From contig NZ_CALPCB010000005.1 in NCBI RefSeq assembly GCF_943192895.1, forward strand, positions 117,003 through 181,002: 64,000 nt of DNA, in the 5' to 3' direction. This stretch comes from Veillonella_A intestinalis. GTDB lineage: Bacteria; Bacillota; Negativicutes; Veillonellales; Veillonellaceae. The notes under the pieces were generated by a model. It was not told the origin of the DNA, did not search any database, and saw nothing but the letters and a program-made list of their open reading frames with translations. Below are positions 1 through 9,151 of the stretch, in pieces; positions within the stretch are counted from its first letter, which is position 1, and each line of letters opens with the position of its first letter. Made by a program: the position numbers and the translations under genes.

Positions 1-48
1 TCTCCATGAGAATAAGAAAATCCTTTATTTTATCAAAAAATCTTCTAT

Positions 49-630
49 TTAGTTTTCAATACCTAAACGTGCTAACACACCTTGTTGGTAATAATGTTTC
101 ACTTCTTCCATAGAAGTAACTAAATCGGCTGTTTCAATGAGCCAATCAGGGGCGCCTCGCCCTGTAAATACAACTTCTGTATTCGATGAACGATGAGCCA
201 ATAAATCTTCTGTCTCTTTTCGCGTAATTAAATCAAAGAATAAAGCCATTACATATTCATCGAGAACTACTAAATCATATTCACCTGAGGAAATTGCTTC
301 TTTAGCGCGCTCCATACCTTTAGCGATTAATGCTACATAATCTGCCGGTGGCTTACCTACAGGAAATACCACTACTTCATCACCCCAGCGAGCTAATTCT
401 TCTTTTGATTTTACCCCTTCTTGAATAATGAAAAACGGCTTACCTACCGTTTCTAAGGTCATATTTGGTAAGTTTGGTAAAATATTATGTTCACTATATA
501 CTTTAGATTTCATAAATTGTAAAAATAAAACTTTTTTACCTGCCCCTAAAGCACGAATAGCAAGACCCATGGCTGCTGTCGTTTTACCTTTACCATCACC
601 CGTATAGACTTGCACATACGTATTCATCAT
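49..630 (-). CDS. cobO: Cob(I)yrinic acid a,c-diamide adenosyltransferase (CobO/BtuR type)
   Basis: Transfers the adenosyl group of ATP to Co(I) corrinoids, making adenosylcobalamin precursors in the cytoplasm. The P-loop GDGKGKTT lies at residues 11-18 and is followed by the family's AIRALGAGKKVLFLQFMKS stretch. VVLDEY in the middle is the Walker B-like segment. About 193 residues is the usual length. The start is placed at the ATG pair at 630/627 because GAGGAGG lies just upstream; a longer in-frame ORF to 651 would lack a ribosome site. It is the outermost gene of the leftward set and probably has its own promoter, since a strong terminator (708-754) separates it from the M23 gene. It fits the B12 use seen elsewhere in the window (metH, B12 riboswitch). 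Confidence 0.9.
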   Translation of the reverse strand: MMNTYVQVYTGDGKGKTTAAMGLAIRALGAGKKVLFLQFMKSKVYSEHNILPNLPNMTLETVGKPFFIIQEGVKSKEELARWGDEVVVFPVGKPPADYVALIAKGMERAKEAISSGEYDLVVLDEYVMALFFDLITRKETEDLLAHRSSNTEVVFTGRGAPDWLIETADLVTSMEEVKHYYQQGVLARLGIEN

Positions 631-707
631 AGACCTCCTCAATATAATCATATATTATTATTTTACCACATCTGTTTGTTTCGCGTTATATAAAAAGGGT
701 ATATTTC

Positions 708-754
708 AAAAAAATAATGCTGAAGTCATGCCCATTTTACATGACTTCAGCATT
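708..754 (-). terminator. Intrinsic terminator after the M23 peptidase gene
   Basis: A perfect 15-bp stem (AATGCTGAAGTCATG and its complement, 716-754) is followed on the minus strand by seven T residues (714-708). It ends the leftward parA-parB-hydF-DUF4446-M23 run. Confidence 0.85.
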
Positions 755-830
755 CATTGCTTTAAATTACTAATTAAATATCTCTTACAACACCTTAAGG
801 CACTATAGAAATTAAAATACATACTATTAA

Positions 831-1802
831 TTATTGAATGGGCAAGAATAACATAGGATCTACCGCTACACCATTAATATTCACTTCATAGTGCAAATGA
901 CTGCCGGTGCTCTTTCCAGTACTCCCCATTAAAGCTACCGTATCCCCTTGTTTTACTTGCATACCTTCATGCACTAATACCACCGATGTATGACCATAAC
1001 GAGTGACGAAACCATTGCCATGATCAATTTCAACTAAATTACCATAGCCGCCACTTGTACTACCAGCAAAAGTAACCGTACCTGCCGCTGTTGCCATAAT
1101 TGGTGTGCCATAATCATTAGCAATATCCAATCCTTCATGAGTGGCTGCCCCACCATATACAGGATCAACACGACCACCAAAACTAGAGGTAATAACCCCT
1201 TTAGTTGGCCAAATTGAAGGCATTGTAGTTGTAGCCCCAGGATTATTAGAAGCAAACGCTACAGACTGCAAATCACGAATATTTTGGCCCGCTCCATCAC
1301 GTAAAATATTACGCAACATATAAAATGAAGCCATTCGTTGTTGTGCTACCCTATCTAAGTGGGATAATTTAGCTGATAAACTCGTTACTGAAGTTGGATT
1401 AGAGCTTGCGGCTACTGAACTAGCACCGCCAGGCTCTTCTTTATCACTACTTGTCGTAGGCGTCTGAGCTTCCCCACCACCTTGTGGTATAGTACCGCTT
1501 TCAGAACCCTTTACCATTTGACGAATCTCCTTGTCTAATTGATCAAGAGATTCCATCTTCTTATCTAAAATTTCTGTCTTTTGCTGCAATAACTTTAATT
1601 GTTCAGTTTGCAATTGTGTTTGTTGACGAAGTTGCATTACCTCTGCTTGTCGTGAAATCCCCCAAATACCAAATATAAGGGCTACCACTACAATAGCAAC
1701 AATAATGCCAACTACTAAACGAAATTGTTTTTTAGTCATTTGCAGCGTGTACGAATCGCCCTGACTTTGCACCTGCTGTGCCAAAAAGCCTGGTAGTTTC
1801 AT
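831..1802 (-). CDS. M23 family metallopeptidase, membrane-anchored (LytM/NlpD-like)
   Basis: Predicted peptidoglycan endopeptidase or amidase activator facing the cell envelope. One transmembrane segment at residues 28-49 is followed by a coiled coil at about 52-97 and a Ser/Thr/Gly/Pro-rich linker. The C-terminal M23 domain carries the zinc ligand set H222 and D226 (HEGLD) and H304 of HLH (302-304), with H271 as the usual catalytic His. All catalytic residues are present, so it should be active rather than a degenerate activator. It is the last gene before the terminator, 21 bp downstream of the DUF4446 gene, and is probably co-transcribed with parAB-hydF. The substrate bond cleaved cannot be told from sequence. 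Confidence 0.88.
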   Translation of the reverse strand: MKLPGFLAQQVQSQGDSYTLQMTKKQFRLVVGIIVAIVVVALIFGIWGISRQAEVMQLRQQTQLQTEQLKLLQQKTEILDKKMESLDQLDKEIRQMVKGSESGTIPQGGGEAQTPTTSSDKEEPGGASSVAASSNPTSVTSLSAKLSHLDRVAQQRMASFYMLRNILRDGAGQNIRDLQSVAFASNNPGATTTMPSIWPTKGVITSSFGGRVDPVYGGAATHEGLDIANDYGTPIMATAAGTVTFAGSTSGGYGNLVEIDHGNGFVTRYGHTSVVLVHEGMQVKQGDTVALMGSTGKSTGSHLHYEVNINGVAVDPMLFLPIQ

Positions 1803-1823
1803 ACTATCACCACATCCTATCTT

Positions 1824-2345
1824 TTATTTAACCACCGAAGCACTAATCAACGCTTCTTCATTACTCTTTGTACCTAGTGCTTCTTGTAAACTTTCCATTT
1901 CTTCTTGTGAAAGGCTTGCCAAACTTTTACCTTTTACAATAGGTTTACTAAAAATACGTGATTCACTACGACCGTATACACTAGATATACAAATCCCATT
2001 ATTATTTCCATCTAATAAAGTAACGGAAAAGGATAAATCATTGCCAATATTTTCAAAGGCATTATATTTAACAAAGCCAATCTTTTGAAATGTGTTATGT
2101 TGTGTTGTTTGAATTGCTTGTTGCTGTTGAAATAAATTTTCAATGGATTCGGCAGCATCGCGCAACTCTTTAATTTCCACGGATAATTTCCGTTCTAAAC
2201 TACTGCCATTTTCGCCGCGCATAAAATATTCATATCGTTTACTAAGCGAATTTATTTTACTCTGCAATACGAGGCAATAAAGAAATAATACAATGAGTAA
2301 TAAACCGCCACCAATGACGATCCAAAGTTGCATATTTTCTAACAT
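1824..2345 (-). CDS. DUF4446 family membrane protein
   Basis: A 173-residue protein with one N-terminal transmembrane segment (about residues 7-26), a short helical or coiled-coil stretch (to about 80), and a compact C-terminal domain containing KIGFVKYNAFENIGNDLSF and GICISSVYGRSESRIFSKPI. These two blocks are the signature of the DUF4446 family. In Firmicutes it commonly sits beside parA/parB, as it does here. No biochemical function is established. It lies 48 bp downstream of hydF and 21 bp upstream of the M23 gene. An envelope- or segregation-linked role is only a guess from context. Confidence 0.85.
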   Translation of the reverse strand: MLENMQLWIVIGGGLLLIVLFLYCLVLQSKINSLSKRYEYFMRGENGSSLERKLSVEIKELRDAAESIENLFQQQQAIQTTQHNTFQKIGFVKYNAFENIGNDLSFSVTLLDGNNNGICISSVYGRSESRIFSKPIVKGKSLASLSQEEMESLQEALGTKSNEEALISASVVK

Positions 2346-2393
2346 GATTTGCCTTTCTATTTTAAATTATACGAATATAATGAATTTACAATG

Positions 2394-3617
2394 TTATAAT
2401 TCAGCCGCAAAGGGACTAAGGGCACGGTCTAGTATACCATGTAATGACGCAATTAGCACGCCATAATTTACAATTGGCACACCTTGTTCTTGTGAAACTT
2501 CTAAACGCCGCAATACTTCACGACGAGTCAACATACAAGCGCCACAATGAATAATTAAATCAAAAGACCGTACATCATCTGGAAATGCACCACCGCTAGT
2601 CCATTGCAAGTCTAAATTTTCATGACCAGCTTGCTTAAGCCAGCGTGGAATTTTTACACTACCAATATCATCACATTGACGATGATGGGTACAACCTTCA
2701 CTAATCAGAACTTTTGCACCACTTTTTAGTTCTTTCACCGCTTTAACACCAGCTGCTAAGGTTTTCAAATCCCCTTTAAAACGGGCCATTAAAATTGAAA
2801 AAGAAGTTAATGGAATATCCTCTGGCACTTGTGCCGCTACGGCTTCAAAAGCCTGCGAATCTGTAATAACTAATTTAGGTTTAACTCCTAATTTAGCTAA
2901 CGAAGCTGCTACTTCTTCCGTTTGAACAACTAAACTCATACCATGAGCATCTAAAATTTCACGAATCATTTGTACTTGCGGTAAAATAAGCCGACCTTTA
3001 GGTGCCGCTGCATCAATAGGGCAAACTAATACAATTAAATCATGAGGTTCTACTAAGCCAGCTAATAGACTCTGTTCCTCTTGATCTTTAGGTCGCATAG
3101 AGCCTAATTGATTTAAAATTGCCCCTTGTTGCTCCTTATGTAATAAATTTGCACTTATATAAGGAAGCTTAAAATCACGCAATACATCAGCATTTTGCGC
3201 CATATAGGTATCACCATCAATGGCATCGACTTCATTAAGTACCAATAAGGTAGTCACTTTTTTTGCTTGTAACAAACTAAGCCAAGCTATATCAGCTTCA
3301 CTAGGTGCTGCATCTGTTTTTAACACATACACCGCCATATTTATGCGTGGCAATAACTCTTTCGTCTTACCAATGCGCAAAGGACCTAATTCTGATGTAT
3401 CATCTACACCTGCGGTGTCTGTAATAACAACAGGCCCTAATGGCAAAATTTCCATAGCCTTACTCACTGGGTCTGTTGTTGTCCCTGCTACATCAGAAAC
3501 AAGAGCTATAGGTTGCCCTGTTAACATATTAATCAAGGTTGATTTACCTGCATTACACCGTCCAAAAAATCCGATATGAACTCTATTAGCTTTTGGCGTT
3601 TGTTCCATTGTTGTCAT
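2394..3617 (-). CDS. hydF: [FeFe]-hydrogenase H-cluster maturation GTPase HydF
   Basis: Scaffold GTPase on which HydE and HydG assemble the 2Fe subcluster before transfer to the [FeFe]-hydrogenase. The N-terminal GTPase domain shows G1 GRCNAGKS (19-26), G2 in DVAGTT (42-47), G3 DTAG (67-70) and G4 NEVD (128-131). The C-terminal domain supplies the 4Fe-4S ligands: C309 of CTHH and C358/C361 of HCGAC. At 407 residues it is full length. Neither hydE, hydG nor a hydrogenase lies in the window, so the maturation genes are scattered. It is 31 bp downstream of parB on the same strand, an unusual neighbour for a hydrogenase maturase. The start has only a weak ribosome site. Confidence 0.95.
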   Translation of the reverse strand: MTTMEQTPKANRVHIGFFGRCNAGKSTLINMLTGQPIALVSDVAGTTTDPVSKAMEILPLGPVVITDTAGVDDTSELGPLRIGKTKELLPRINMAVYVLKTDAAPSEADIAWLSLLQAKKVTTLLVLNEVDAIDGDTYMAQNADVLRDFKLPYISANLLHKEQQGAILNQLGSMRPKDQEEQSLLAGLVEPHDLIVLVCPIDAAAPKGRLILPQVQMIREILDAHGMSLVVQTEEVAASLAKLGVKPKLVITDSQAFEAVAAQVPEDIPLTSFSILMARFKGDLKTLAAGVKAVKELKSGAKVLISEGCTHHRQCDDIGSVKIPRWLKQAGHENLDLQWTSGGAFPDDVRSFDLIIHCGACMLTRREVLRRLEVSQEQGVPIVNYGVLIASLHGILDRALSPFAAEL

Positions 3618-3648
3618 CGCTTCTTACTACCTGCCTCTATTATACGCA

Positions 3649-4632
3649 TTAAACGTGAAATGAAATTGAACCTATATCCTCAGATTCATCGTGTGCAGGG
3701 GAAGCTCCCTTAACTTCACCCATCCCTTGGGCCTCTAAATATTCGATAAGATAAGCCAGTTCTTCTTCATTTTTAAAGGCTATCTCCATCTTCCCTTGTA
3801 CTTTTTTACCTACTTTTACTTTTATATCTACAGGCATACCTAAACTTACCTTTAAACGATCCATAATCGCTCGTAATTCAGCTGTATTATGTGGGTTTTG
3901 CTTAGCTTTTTGTCCCTGTTGCTGCTTATCCTCTAATAACTTCTTAACTAGAGTTTCTACTTGTCTTGCCGTTAATTCTTTCTCTTTAATTAACTGCAAC
4001 GCTTCTTTCTGTAACTCTTTATTTTTTAAACTTAACAAAGGTCTTGCTTGGCCAATAGTAATATCTCCTACCGATAATTCCACCAACACAAAATCTGGTA
4101 AATTTAAAAGACGTACCATATTAGCCACATGAGAACGACTTCGTCCAAGACGGCTAGCTATTTCCTCTTGCGTCTTTTTAAACGTTTCCATCAACCGCTT
4201 ATACGCATACGCTTCTTCTACAGGGTCTAAATCTTGACGCTGTAGATTTTCAACTAATGCAATTTCTGTAATTTGTTCTGAACTGTAATCTTTAATAACT
4301 ACAGGAATAGTGGTAAAACCAGCTAATTGAGCTGCCCGCCAACGACGTTCACCAGCTACAATTTGATATATATCTCCCTGCTTACTCACCACAATAGGCT
4401 GAATTAAGCCATGCTGTTTTATTGACTCTACTAATGTAGCCATTTCATCTTCTAAAAAATGACGCCGTGGCTGATTTGGATTTGGTGTAATATCTGTCAG
4501 GGCTAATTCTACTAGCCCGGTTTGCTTATTTTTTATTTCCTCACTAACCAATACCTCTTTAGCATCAGCTTGTGGCATTAGCGAAAGAACACCTCTACCT
4601 AGGCCACCTTTTTTCTTAGTATCTCTAGCCAT
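3649..4632 (-). CDS. parB: Chromosome-partitioning protein ParB (Spo0J)
   Basis: CTP-dependent DNA clamp that loads at parS sites and spreads on origin-proximal DNA. The N-terminal ParB/Srx domain contains the GERRWRAA box that binds CTP, preceded by NPNQPRRHF. A central helix-turn-helix (TQEEIASRLGRSRSHVANMVRLL) reads parS, and a C-terminal dimerisation region follows. The length of 327 residues is a little above typical because of a Lys/Gln-rich linker before the C-terminal domain. It overlaps parA by 8 bp, indicating translational coupling. Two perfect 16-bp parS sites lie just upstream of parA. Confidence 0.96.
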   Translation of the reverse strand: MARDTKKKGGLGRGVLSLMPQADAKEVLVSEEIKNKQTGLVELALTDITPNPNQPRRHFLEDEMATLVESIKQHGLIQPIVVSKQGDIYQIVAGERRWRAAQLAGFTTIPVVIKDYSSEQITEIALVENLQRQDLDPVEEAYAYKRLMETFKKTQEEIASRLGRSRSHVANMVRLLNLPDFVLVELSVGDITIGQARPLLSLKNKELQKEALQLIKEKELTARQVETLVKKLLEDKQQQGQKAKQNPHNTAELRAIMDRLKVSLGMPVDIKVKVGKKVQGKMEIAFKNEEELAYLIEYLEAQGMGEVKGASPAHDESEDIGSISFHV

Positions 4633-5386
4633 TTTTCAAGACCTCCTTCGCTAACTTCATATATACTTCGGCCCCTTTAGACTTAGGATCATAAATAATA
4701 ATCGGCTCACCATAACTAGGTGCTTCACTCAAACGCACATTACGAGGAATAATTGTCTTATATACTTTGGTCGTAAAATATTTTTTAACTTCATCAGCCA
4801 CTTGAATGGATAAATTAGTACGTCCATCAAACATGGTTAATAAAACACCTTCTACGTCCAATTTTTCATTTAAGGATTTTTTTACCAAATTAATAGTATT
4901 CATCAACTGGCTTACCCCTTCCAAAGCGTAAAATTCACTCTGTATAGGAATCAAAACACCATTAGCTGCAACTAAAGCATTTAATGTAAGCAAATCTAAG
5001 GATGGGGGACAGTCGATAAATATATAATCATAATCATCTTTAATTGATTTTAAAGCTTTTTTCAAAATGTATTCACGCTTTGGTAAACCAACTAATTCAA
5101 CACCAGCGCCAGCTAAATCAATCGATGCCGGTGCAATTTTAAGCTTTTTAATAGCTGTAGGAACAACTACCTCTCCTACAGCCATGCCATTAATTAGTAC
5201 ATCATAAATACAAGTATCTAAATTATCTTTATCAATACCAAGACCACTCGAAGCATTGCCCTGTGGATCCATATCTATAAGCAGAACTTTTTTGCCCAAT
5301 TTGGCAATACAAGCACTTAAATTAACCGATGTCGTTGTTTTTCCTACGCCACCTTTTTGATTAGTAATTGCTATAATCTTTCCCAC
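4625..5386 (-). CDS. parA: Chromosome-partitioning ATPase ParA (Soj)
   Basis: Deviant Walker-A ATPase that drives origin segregation with ParB and, in relatives such as B. subtilis Soj, modulates DnaA. KGGVGKTT (residues 10-17) is the deviant P-loop with its signature lysine; DMDPQGNASSGLG and IDCPPSL follow as the Walker A' and B regions. At 253 residues it has the compact chromosomal form, without the N-terminal HTH of plasmid ParA. It is the promoter-proximal gene of the parA-parB-hydF run. Confidence 0.96.
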   Translation of the reverse strand: MGKIIAITNQKGGVGKTTTSVNLSACIAKLGKKVLLIDMDPQGNASSGLGIDKDNLDTCIYDVLINGMAVGEVVVPTAIKKLKIAPASIDLAGAGVELVGLPKREYILKKALKSIKDDYDYIFIDCPPSLDLLTLNALVAANGVLIPIQSEFYALEGVSQLMNTINLVKKSLNEKLDVEGVLLTMFDGRTNLSIQVADEVKKYFTTKVYKTIIPRNVRLSEAPSYGEPIIIYDPKSKGAEVYMKLAKEVLKNG

Positions 5387-5487
5387 AGGCTCACCTCAGT
5401 TTCTTAATATTAAACACACAAAATATTATACCATACTCACCAGATAAAAACTTGTAAAATACAATAATTTCACCGTTTTAATAAAAA

Positions 5488-5503
5488 TGTTTCACGTGAA
5501 ACA
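5488..5503. promoter_or_regulatory. parS site 1
   Basis: Exact match to the bacterial parS consensus TGTTTCACGTGAAACA, a perfect 16-bp palindrome located 102 bp upstream of the parA start. It is the expected ParB loading site near the origin, about 12 kb from dnaA. Confidence 0.95.
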
Positions 5504-5566
5504 TTAAATTTTTCAAATTTCAATCGTATCTTTATCAATTTTCATACGTTCTTCCCCTTCAATTCT

Positions 5567-5602
5567 ATTTTATAAATGTTTCACGTGAAACATTTATAAA
5601 AT
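5567..5602. promoter_or_regulatory. parS site 2 inside a 36-bp perfect palindrome
   Basis: The 16-bp parS core TGTTTCACGTGAAACA occupies 5577-5592. Perfect dyad symmetry continues for ten further bases on each side, so the whole 5567-5602 stretch is a palindrome. Site 1 lacks this extended symmetry. The centres of the two sites are 89 bp apart. ParB binding is expected; the extended arms could also form a cruciform or act as part of a transcription stop for metF. Confidence 0.93.
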
Positions 5603-5604
5603 TA

Positions 5605-5636
5605 GCCTCCCTTAAAACTTATATTTTAAAGGAGGC
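5605..5636 (-). terminator. Probable terminator of the metH-metF operon
   Basis: GCCTCC (5605-5610) pairs with GGAGGC (5631-5636), extended by an A/T stem, downstream of metF. On the minus strand it is followed by TAATTTTAT, a moderate T-rich tract. Confidence 0.6.
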
Positions 5637-5711
5637 AAATCAATAAAAACCTAATAAAAGCTAACAAGAACGAAAAAACTAATAAAATTATATTCAATTT
5701 AATTCCATAAT

Positions 5712-6575
5712 TTATATATGATCAATAAGGTAAAGGACCGTCTGAATATCATTAAGAGGCATAATATGAACGCCCTGAGCAATGTTCTTTATCTCCAATA
5801 ATGTTTCTAAGGCAATCTCTAACCCCGCTTCTTTGCCACCCTCTTCCATACGTTTTAAAATATCTTCCGTCAAAGAAATGCCTGGCACCTTTGTATGTAA
5901 GTAATTTGCCATTTTAAAACTTTTCAGAGGAATTAAGCCCAACATCACGGGCACTCCTAAGGGCGAAATCATATCTACAAAACGTTTTGCCTTCTCTAAA
6001 TCATAAATAGGTTGTGTCTGAATAAAGTTGGCTCCTGCCTCTATTTTACGAATAAGCTTAGCTTTTTCCTCTTCTAAATCGTCCGCCCCAGGATTACCGG
6101 TAGTACCAATATAAAAATTAGTGGCTTCATCTAAAGGATTACCTGCTAAATCAAAACCTTTATTTAATGTATGGGCAATCTGTAATAGTCCCATGGAATC
6201 AACTTCAAATACAGCCTTTGCCTCAGGATGATCGCCTCGTGAAGGCTCATCACCAGTAAGAGTCAATATATTATTAACCCCCAAGGCAGCCGCCCCTAAT
6301 AATTCAGCTTGCAAACCTAAAATATTACGGTCACGACAAGTTAAGTGAAAAATTGTATCTATCTGGGCTCGGAATTTTATTAAATGAGCTAAAGCTATAG
6401 GACTCATACGCAATTTTGCCATCGGACAATCTGCAATATTAATAGCATCAACTTTATCAATTAATTGAGCTGCTTCCTTAAACGTCTTTGTTACAGAAGC
6501 ACTCTTAGGTGGGTCTAATTCAACAGTAATTGTGAATTGACCCACTTTATGTTTATCTCGTAATGATCTTACCAT
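5712..6575 (-). CDS. metF: Methylenetetrahydrofolate reductase (MetF family)
   Basis: Reduces 5,10-methylene-THF to 5-methyl-THF, the methyl donor for MetH. It is a 287-residue single-domain flavoprotein barrel with the family's early FTITVELDPPKS strand, NILTLTGDEPSRGDHPEA (the family's cofactor-binding region) and GANFIQTQPIYDLEKA. It has no C-terminal regulatory domain, as usual for bacteria. The gene follows metH with an 85-bp gap on the same strand, and is the last gene of a run led by a SAM riboswitch, so methyl-THF supply and methyl transfer are likely controlled together. Whether it uses NADH directly or needs a MetV-like partner is not visible; no partner is adjacent. Confidence 0.9.
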   Translation of the reverse strand: MVRSLRDKHKVGQFTITVELDPPKSASVTKTFKEAAQLIDKVDAINIADCPMAKLRMSPIALAHLIKFRAQIDTIFHLTCRDRNILGLQAELLGAAALGVNNILTLTGDEPSRGDHPEAKAVFEVDSMGLLQIAHTLNKGFDLAGNPLDEATNFYIGTTGNPGADDLEEEKAKLIRKIEAGANFIQTQPIYDLEKAKRFVDMISPLGVPVMLGLIPLKSFKMANYLHTKVPGISLTEDILKRMEEGGKEAGLEIALETLLEIKNIAQGVHIMPLNDIQTVLYLIDHI

Positions 6576-6660
6576 ACTATCCCCAACTCTCTCTAAACTC
6601 TATTTCCTATCTACTCTTTTCTAATAAAATATAGCTTAATATATAACTAACAAATACATA

Positions 6661-9090
6661 TTAATCATCGCCTAATAATTCTTTCACAATATTCACTGCA
6701 CTAATACCATCTTTAGCATACCTATCAGCGCCTGCTTTCGTTGCATAGTCCTGTGTCAATACAGCACCCCCAACAATAACTTTAGATGGTAAACCAGCTT
6801 CATGAATAGCCTTAATCGTCACATCTATCATAGGCATGGTTGTAGTCATTAATGAACAAATTCCAACGACGGATGCATTTTCTCGTTTAACAGCGGCTAC
6901 AATTTCACTTGGATCTACATCTTTACCTAAATCAACTACACGATAGCCATTATTTTCTAACAAAGCAGCTACTATATTTTTACCTAAATCATGAATATCA
7001 CCTTTAACTGTAGCCACTATAACTGTAGCTCGTGTAAGTCCATCATTTTCAGGTAGTACACGTTTAATAGTCTGAAAAGCACCTTGCATAGCCTCTGCAG
7101 CTAGCATAACTTGTGGCAAAAACACCTTACCGCTGCCAAATTTATCCCCCACTACATTCATTGCTTCAGATAAAGCCTGCTTAGTAATTTTTAAAGGATC
7201 AAGTCCCTCTGCTAACGCTTGTTCCACTAATTCAATAACTAATTCTTTTTCCCCTTGCTCTACAGCATGCTTAATATTTTCTAGAGGATCCTCACTATTA
7301 AATACTGCTTTTTCTATTTTATTAGCTGTCACAATACCAATTGGCATAGCTTCTTCATCTTGACCATAATCAGCAATAAATTCGGCGGCTGCTGGATCAA
7401 AACCTAATAAAGTACGTCCCGCTATAAACGCTTTTTTAACAGTGCTATTTAAAGGGTTTAATATAGGTGCTGTTAATCCATGTGATAAAGCCATCGTTAA
7501 GAATTGACTATTTAAATACGGTCGCTGTGGCAGTCCAAAGGATACATTAGACAAACCCATAACTGTAGGAAAACCAAAAGTTTCTTTATACATGGCTAGC
7601 GTACGCAAGGTCTGTATAGCACTATCTTGACCACTAGCCAAGGTAAGCACTAATGGATCAAGTAATAAATCTTCACTGCGTAAACCAACTTCATAAGCTG
7701 CCAAAACAATTTCTTTGGCCAAAGCAACGCGCTCTTCAGCCACAACTGGTAAATCACCTTTTCCTAAAGGTAAACAAAGCACTGCAGCTCCATACCGCTT
7801 AGCTAAAGGCAATACACGTTCTAGTTGTTCTGGTTCTGCATTCACAGAATTAATCAAAGGACGACCTGGATATGCTTTTAAACCTGCTTCCATAGCGGCT
7901 GAATCTATAGTATCAATTGATAAAGGCACATCTACTAGCATTGTTAATTCCATAATAGCCCGTTTCATAGTAGCAGCTACATCTATATCAGGTACACCCA
8001 TATTTACATCCAACACATCAGCACCAGCTGCCACTTGTGCTAAAGCATCTCGTTTCACCATAGCAAAACGACCTTCTTTAATCTCTTTAGCTAATACCTT
8101 CCGCCCAGTTGGATTAATGCGTTCTCCAATAATAATTGGTTTTTCCTTATGGCCAACTTTTACAAAATTAGTACGACTAGTAAAGACTGTAAATGGCGCT
8201 ACAGTCATTCTCTCTTTAGGTGTATGGCTATGAGCTGCCTTTGCAATTTCACTAATATGTGCTGATGTACTACCACAACAAGCACCTAAAAAGGTAGCCC
8301 CAGCATCTATTAAAGCCGGTACATATTCGCCCATTTCAACCGGTGATAAAGGAAATATCGTTTCTTTACCGACTAATTTAGGCATACCTGCATTAGGTTG
8401 AGCACTTATAGGCAAATTAGTAACCGATGCTAACCGTTCTACTAAAGGAATTAATTGCTCAGGTCCCAAGGAACAATTAATACCTACTACATCAGCGCCC
8501 ATAGCTTCTACTGTAATAGCCGCTACTTCTGGTGGTGTACCTGTAATAGTTCGGCCATCTTCATTAAATGAAAATTGGCAGATAACACCCACTTCTTCTT
8601 TTGTTTTATTAAGAGTTTTACGCGCATCAAGAGCCGCTAATAAAGCAGCCCGCATTTCCTGTATATCAATAATAGTTTCAATAATAATAAAGTCCACACC
8701 TGCTTCAATTAAAGCAAGAGCTTGTTCATAATAAGAATTATAGACTTCATCAAAACTAATTTGTCCCAAAGGTTCTATAAATTGACCTGTAGGTCCCATA
8801 GATCCTGCCACTTTAGCCTCTTTTTTAACTGATGCTATAGCTTGTTTGGCTACTTTTACAGCTGCTGTATTTATATCCTTAACTCTATGAGCTAAGCCAT
8901 AATCAACTAATTTTAAACTACACGCACCAAATGTATTGGTTGTTATGATATCACTACCACTTTGTAAATATGCTTTATGAATAGCCGTCACTATATCTGG
9001 TTGATTCACATTAAATAATTCAGGACATTCCCCTTCTACTAGCCCTGATTGTTGTAACATTGTGCCCATAGCACCATCAAAAATATACAT
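6661..9090 (-). CDS. metH: B12-dependent methionine synthase lacking the activation domain
   Basis: Transfers methyl from methyl-THF to homocysteine through methylcobalamin. Domains in order: homocysteine-binding barrel (about 1-285) with zinc cysteines C206 (GINCS) and C271/C272 (GACCGS); pterin-binding barrel (about 310-570, beginning near IIGERINPTGRK); helical cap; and B12-binding Rossmann domain with DIHDLGKN at 698-705, where H700 is the lower cobalt ligand. It stops at 809 residues, about 400 short of E. coli MetH, because the SAM-dependent reactivation domain is absent. That domain is supplied by the next gene upstream (9152-9817). The start at 9090 has GAGGCGAT just upstream. Confidence 0.95.
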   Translation of the reverse strand: MYIFDGAMGTMLQQSGLVEGECPELFNVNQPDIVTAIHKAYLQSGSDIITTNTFGACSLKLVDYGLAHRVKDINTAAVKVAKQAIASVKKEAKVAGSMGPTGQFIEPLGQISFDEVYNSYYEQALALIEAGVDFIIIETIIDIQEMRAALLAALDARKTLNKTKEEVGVICQFSFNEDGRTITGTPPEVAAITVEAMGADVVGINCSLGPEQLIPLVERLASVTNLPISAQPNAGMPKLVGKETIFPLSPVEMGEYVPALIDAGATFLGACCGSTSAHISEIAKAAHSHTPKERMTVAPFTVFTSRTNFVKVGHKEKPIIIGERINPTGRKVLAKEIKEGRFAMVKRDALAQVAAGADVLDVNMGVPDIDVAATMKRAIMELTMLVDVPLSIDTIDSAAMEAGLKAYPGRPLINSVNAEPEQLERVLPLAKRYGAAVLCLPLGKGDLPVVAEERVALAKEIVLAAYEVGLRSEDLLLDPLVLTLASGQDSAIQTLRTLAMYKETFGFPTVMGLSNVSFGLPQRPYLNSQFLTMALSHGLTAPILNPLNSTVKKAFIAGRTLLGFDPAAAEFIADYGQDEEAMPIGIVTANKIEKAVFNSEDPLENIKHAVEQGEKELVIELVEQALAEGLDPLKITKQALSEAMNVVGDKFGSGKVFLPQVMLAAEAMQGAFQTIKRVLPENDGLTRATVIVATVKGDIHDLGKNIVAALLENNGYRVVDLGKDVDPSEIVAAVKRENASVVGICSLMTTTMPMIDVTIKAIHEAGLPSKVIVGGAVLTQDYATKAGADRYAKDGISAVNIVKELLGDD

Positions 9091-9151
9091 ACTATCGCCT
9101 CATCTCTCTAATTTATCCCTATACTAATCTTACATTTTGATACTCATATAC

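Noticed and set aside
7715..8233. A 172-codon plus-strand ORF opposite metH.
   Set aside because: It lies wholly inside the confidently assigned metH, has no ribosome site, and its Ser/Thr/Ala-rich product is what antisense of such a gene gives.
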